Source: Syncephalis fuscata
Taxonomy: Eukaryota > Zoopagomycota > Zoopagomycetes > Zoopagales > Piptocephalidaceae
DNA: 64,000 nt
Assembly (NCBI GenBank): GCA_025786725.1
Contig: JAHLTZ010000012.1
Span: forward strand, 124,001 to 188,000
Reading direction: 5' to 3'
Positions 62,509 through 64,000 of this stretch are shown in pieces. Position 1 is the stretch's first letter. Every line of letters begins with the position of its first letter. The notes under the pieces were generated by a model. The model was not told where the DNA came from, searched no databases, and worked only from the letters and a program-made list of their open reading frames with translations. A program made the translations under genes and the position numbers.

Positions 62509-64000
62509 TGCAAAATATAATATAAAATAATCGATTTACTAGTGTCTACTACCTTCAACTAAGCCCTTTGATGCGTGAGTGGATTTTTTACTATTTGCAG
62601 CAGTAGCAGTAGTGCGCATCAAATAAAGCATACTTATATAGCTGCGAGCCGCTAGTTCCGACCATGAGAGCAGATCCCTTGGCCCAATGAATAGCAACTC
62701 CATTTGGTGCTACATCGTGGGTAGGTGGATGAAAACATCCTTATTCATCCTGCGTATTGCTTCAGAATAAGCCTGACTTTGATTGGTTCATAATCGGACA
62801 CGACATCATTGCAACTTTTATAACAGGAATAAAAAGTGGTTGACTATGTGCCCGTTTCAAACATATTATGGAGTGCATCGTGATTGATAAAAAACGTGTT
62901 TTAACGTCTATGTTTGAATATTGCCAAGAAAACTGACAGAACACCAGCTTCAATAGAATGGATGTAATATGGTAACAAAGGTATTGAACTGTTTATTAAA
63001 TTAAATTGCAATTGATTGGCCTGGTATGGAATCCAGTAGCAAGAGAATATTCATATATTTATACAAGTATTACCACATCAATGTTACCATGCCAATGGAT
63101 TTGTTAATTAAAAGAAACCAGTAAAATATAGTGAATTTCAATATAGCTGTACTGATTATCATATACATTGTTTATACATATTCAATAAAATATTGGACAT
63201 TACTCATTTACCAAGACAATAATTATTTACGCAATCACCATGATGATTAATAATTTATTGTGTTAATAGTCGTTTATAATAATATTGATGTATGTAATAG
63301 CATTATCTTTCCATAGAATAGATTAAGTGTAATAGAACATTGTATTAGTAACAATATTAAACACTTAAATAATAAATGTAACATACTATTTAATTTCATC
63401 AAAACATTTGAGATTGTTCAGTATTATTGTTGGCTATGCGTAGAAAGATTGATGGATACTAATAAAAGCCATTGATTGCAATTCCATATTGTTCCGCAGT
63501 TGTTATTGTTGTTACTATGTACAGTGTGGATTATTGCGTCTAAATGGCCTCTTCTATTTTCCAATCTTCTACTGTTGCATTTTAAGCATATTTGCGATGT
63601 AAGATAATTGTCTATGGTGACAAAAGGTAGGACGACTAGCATTTCTAATGTTCACCATTCTCTTGAGCATTCTTGATATCAACTTGGTAGGTGCAGGTTC
63701 ATTGCCAGCCATTGATAAAGCAAATAGCCTCCACCATATAAAATAAGAGAAATAAAACTAAGGATTGAATAATGTTTTTATTGATGTTTAAATACACATG
63801 TTATTTATATTGTTATATTCAACATTATCGGATAATATATTACTGAATAGAACAATAAGATAGTGATAAAAAGAAGAGTGAAATAAGTAAATAAAAATGT
63901 AGAAGTCAAAGTACAGTAGAAACATTAAAGCCATTTAATCTCTCTTTCACTCTTACTTTCAGTGTATGTTATTGGACTTGTTTTCTTTCAATTGTTACTT
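62509..64000. other. 1.5-kb region upstream of LAS21 without a supported gene
   Basis: The LAS21 promoter lies at its left edge. The rest is AT-rich. Short frames (62,762-62,953 and 63,424-63,642, minus) have no signal, domain or splice context. Confidence 0.6.

Overview
This is an AT-rich nuclear window from a eukaryote, most likely an early-diverging (zygomycete- or chytrid-grade) fungus. The pointers are short GTAAGT...AG introns (about 45-200 nt), compact intron-rich housekeeping genes, fungus-like EF2, LAS21 and HDA1-type deacetylase sequences, and chromodomain Ty3/gypsy retrotransposons. The species cannot be named from sequence alone.

Layout. About 1-23,280 and 29,263-36,200 are two arms of one inverted duplication (about 7 kb once transposons are removed). 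Each arm carries the same order: an 800-bp AT-rich repeat, a fold-back element with 405-bp arms, a truncated ADE4 pseudogene, a secreted cysteine-rich (SVWC-like) gene, and the AT-rich repeat again. Between positions 2457 and 4411 the arms match with a constant coordinate sum of 36,204. The arms flank a single-copy core of SEC13 (+), ARL2 (-) and EF2 (+). The parent of the ADE4 fragments, an intact ADE4, sits just beyond the right arm at 37,649-39,466 (-), with its own cysteine-rich neighbour.

In the left arm the cysteine-rich gene has been split by three Ty3/gypsy chromoviruses, two of them nested. A (6175-11438, +) and C (11650-22384, -) both landed in the gene. B (12746-18358, +) landed inside the integrase of C. 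All three insertions have perfect 5-bp target duplications. All share a primer-binding site (TGGTAGCAACGG) and a gag-pol -1 frameshift signal: GGGAAAA, a 5-6 nt spacer, and an 8-10 bp hairpin that contains the gag stop codon. B is intact with identical LTRs.

From 39.7 to 62.5 kb lies an ordinary gene-dense region, mostly on the minus strand: tyrosine aminotransferase, a class II histone deacetylase, branched-chain ketoacid dehydrogenase E1-alpha, two tandem paralogous seven-helix membrane proteins, an acidic protein of unknown function, a probable single-pass membrane protein (+), a secreted CAP-domain protein (+) and LAS21. Tyrosine and branched-chain amino-acid catabolism are neighbours but share no operon-like logic.

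Caution on quality: EF2, ARL2, BCKDHA, the deacetylase, LAS21, both seven-helix genes and retrotransposons A and C each carry one or more single-base frameshifts, usually in or beside short homopolymers. In essential genes these are most simply sequencing or assembly errors, so 'frameshifted' should not be read as 'dead' here.
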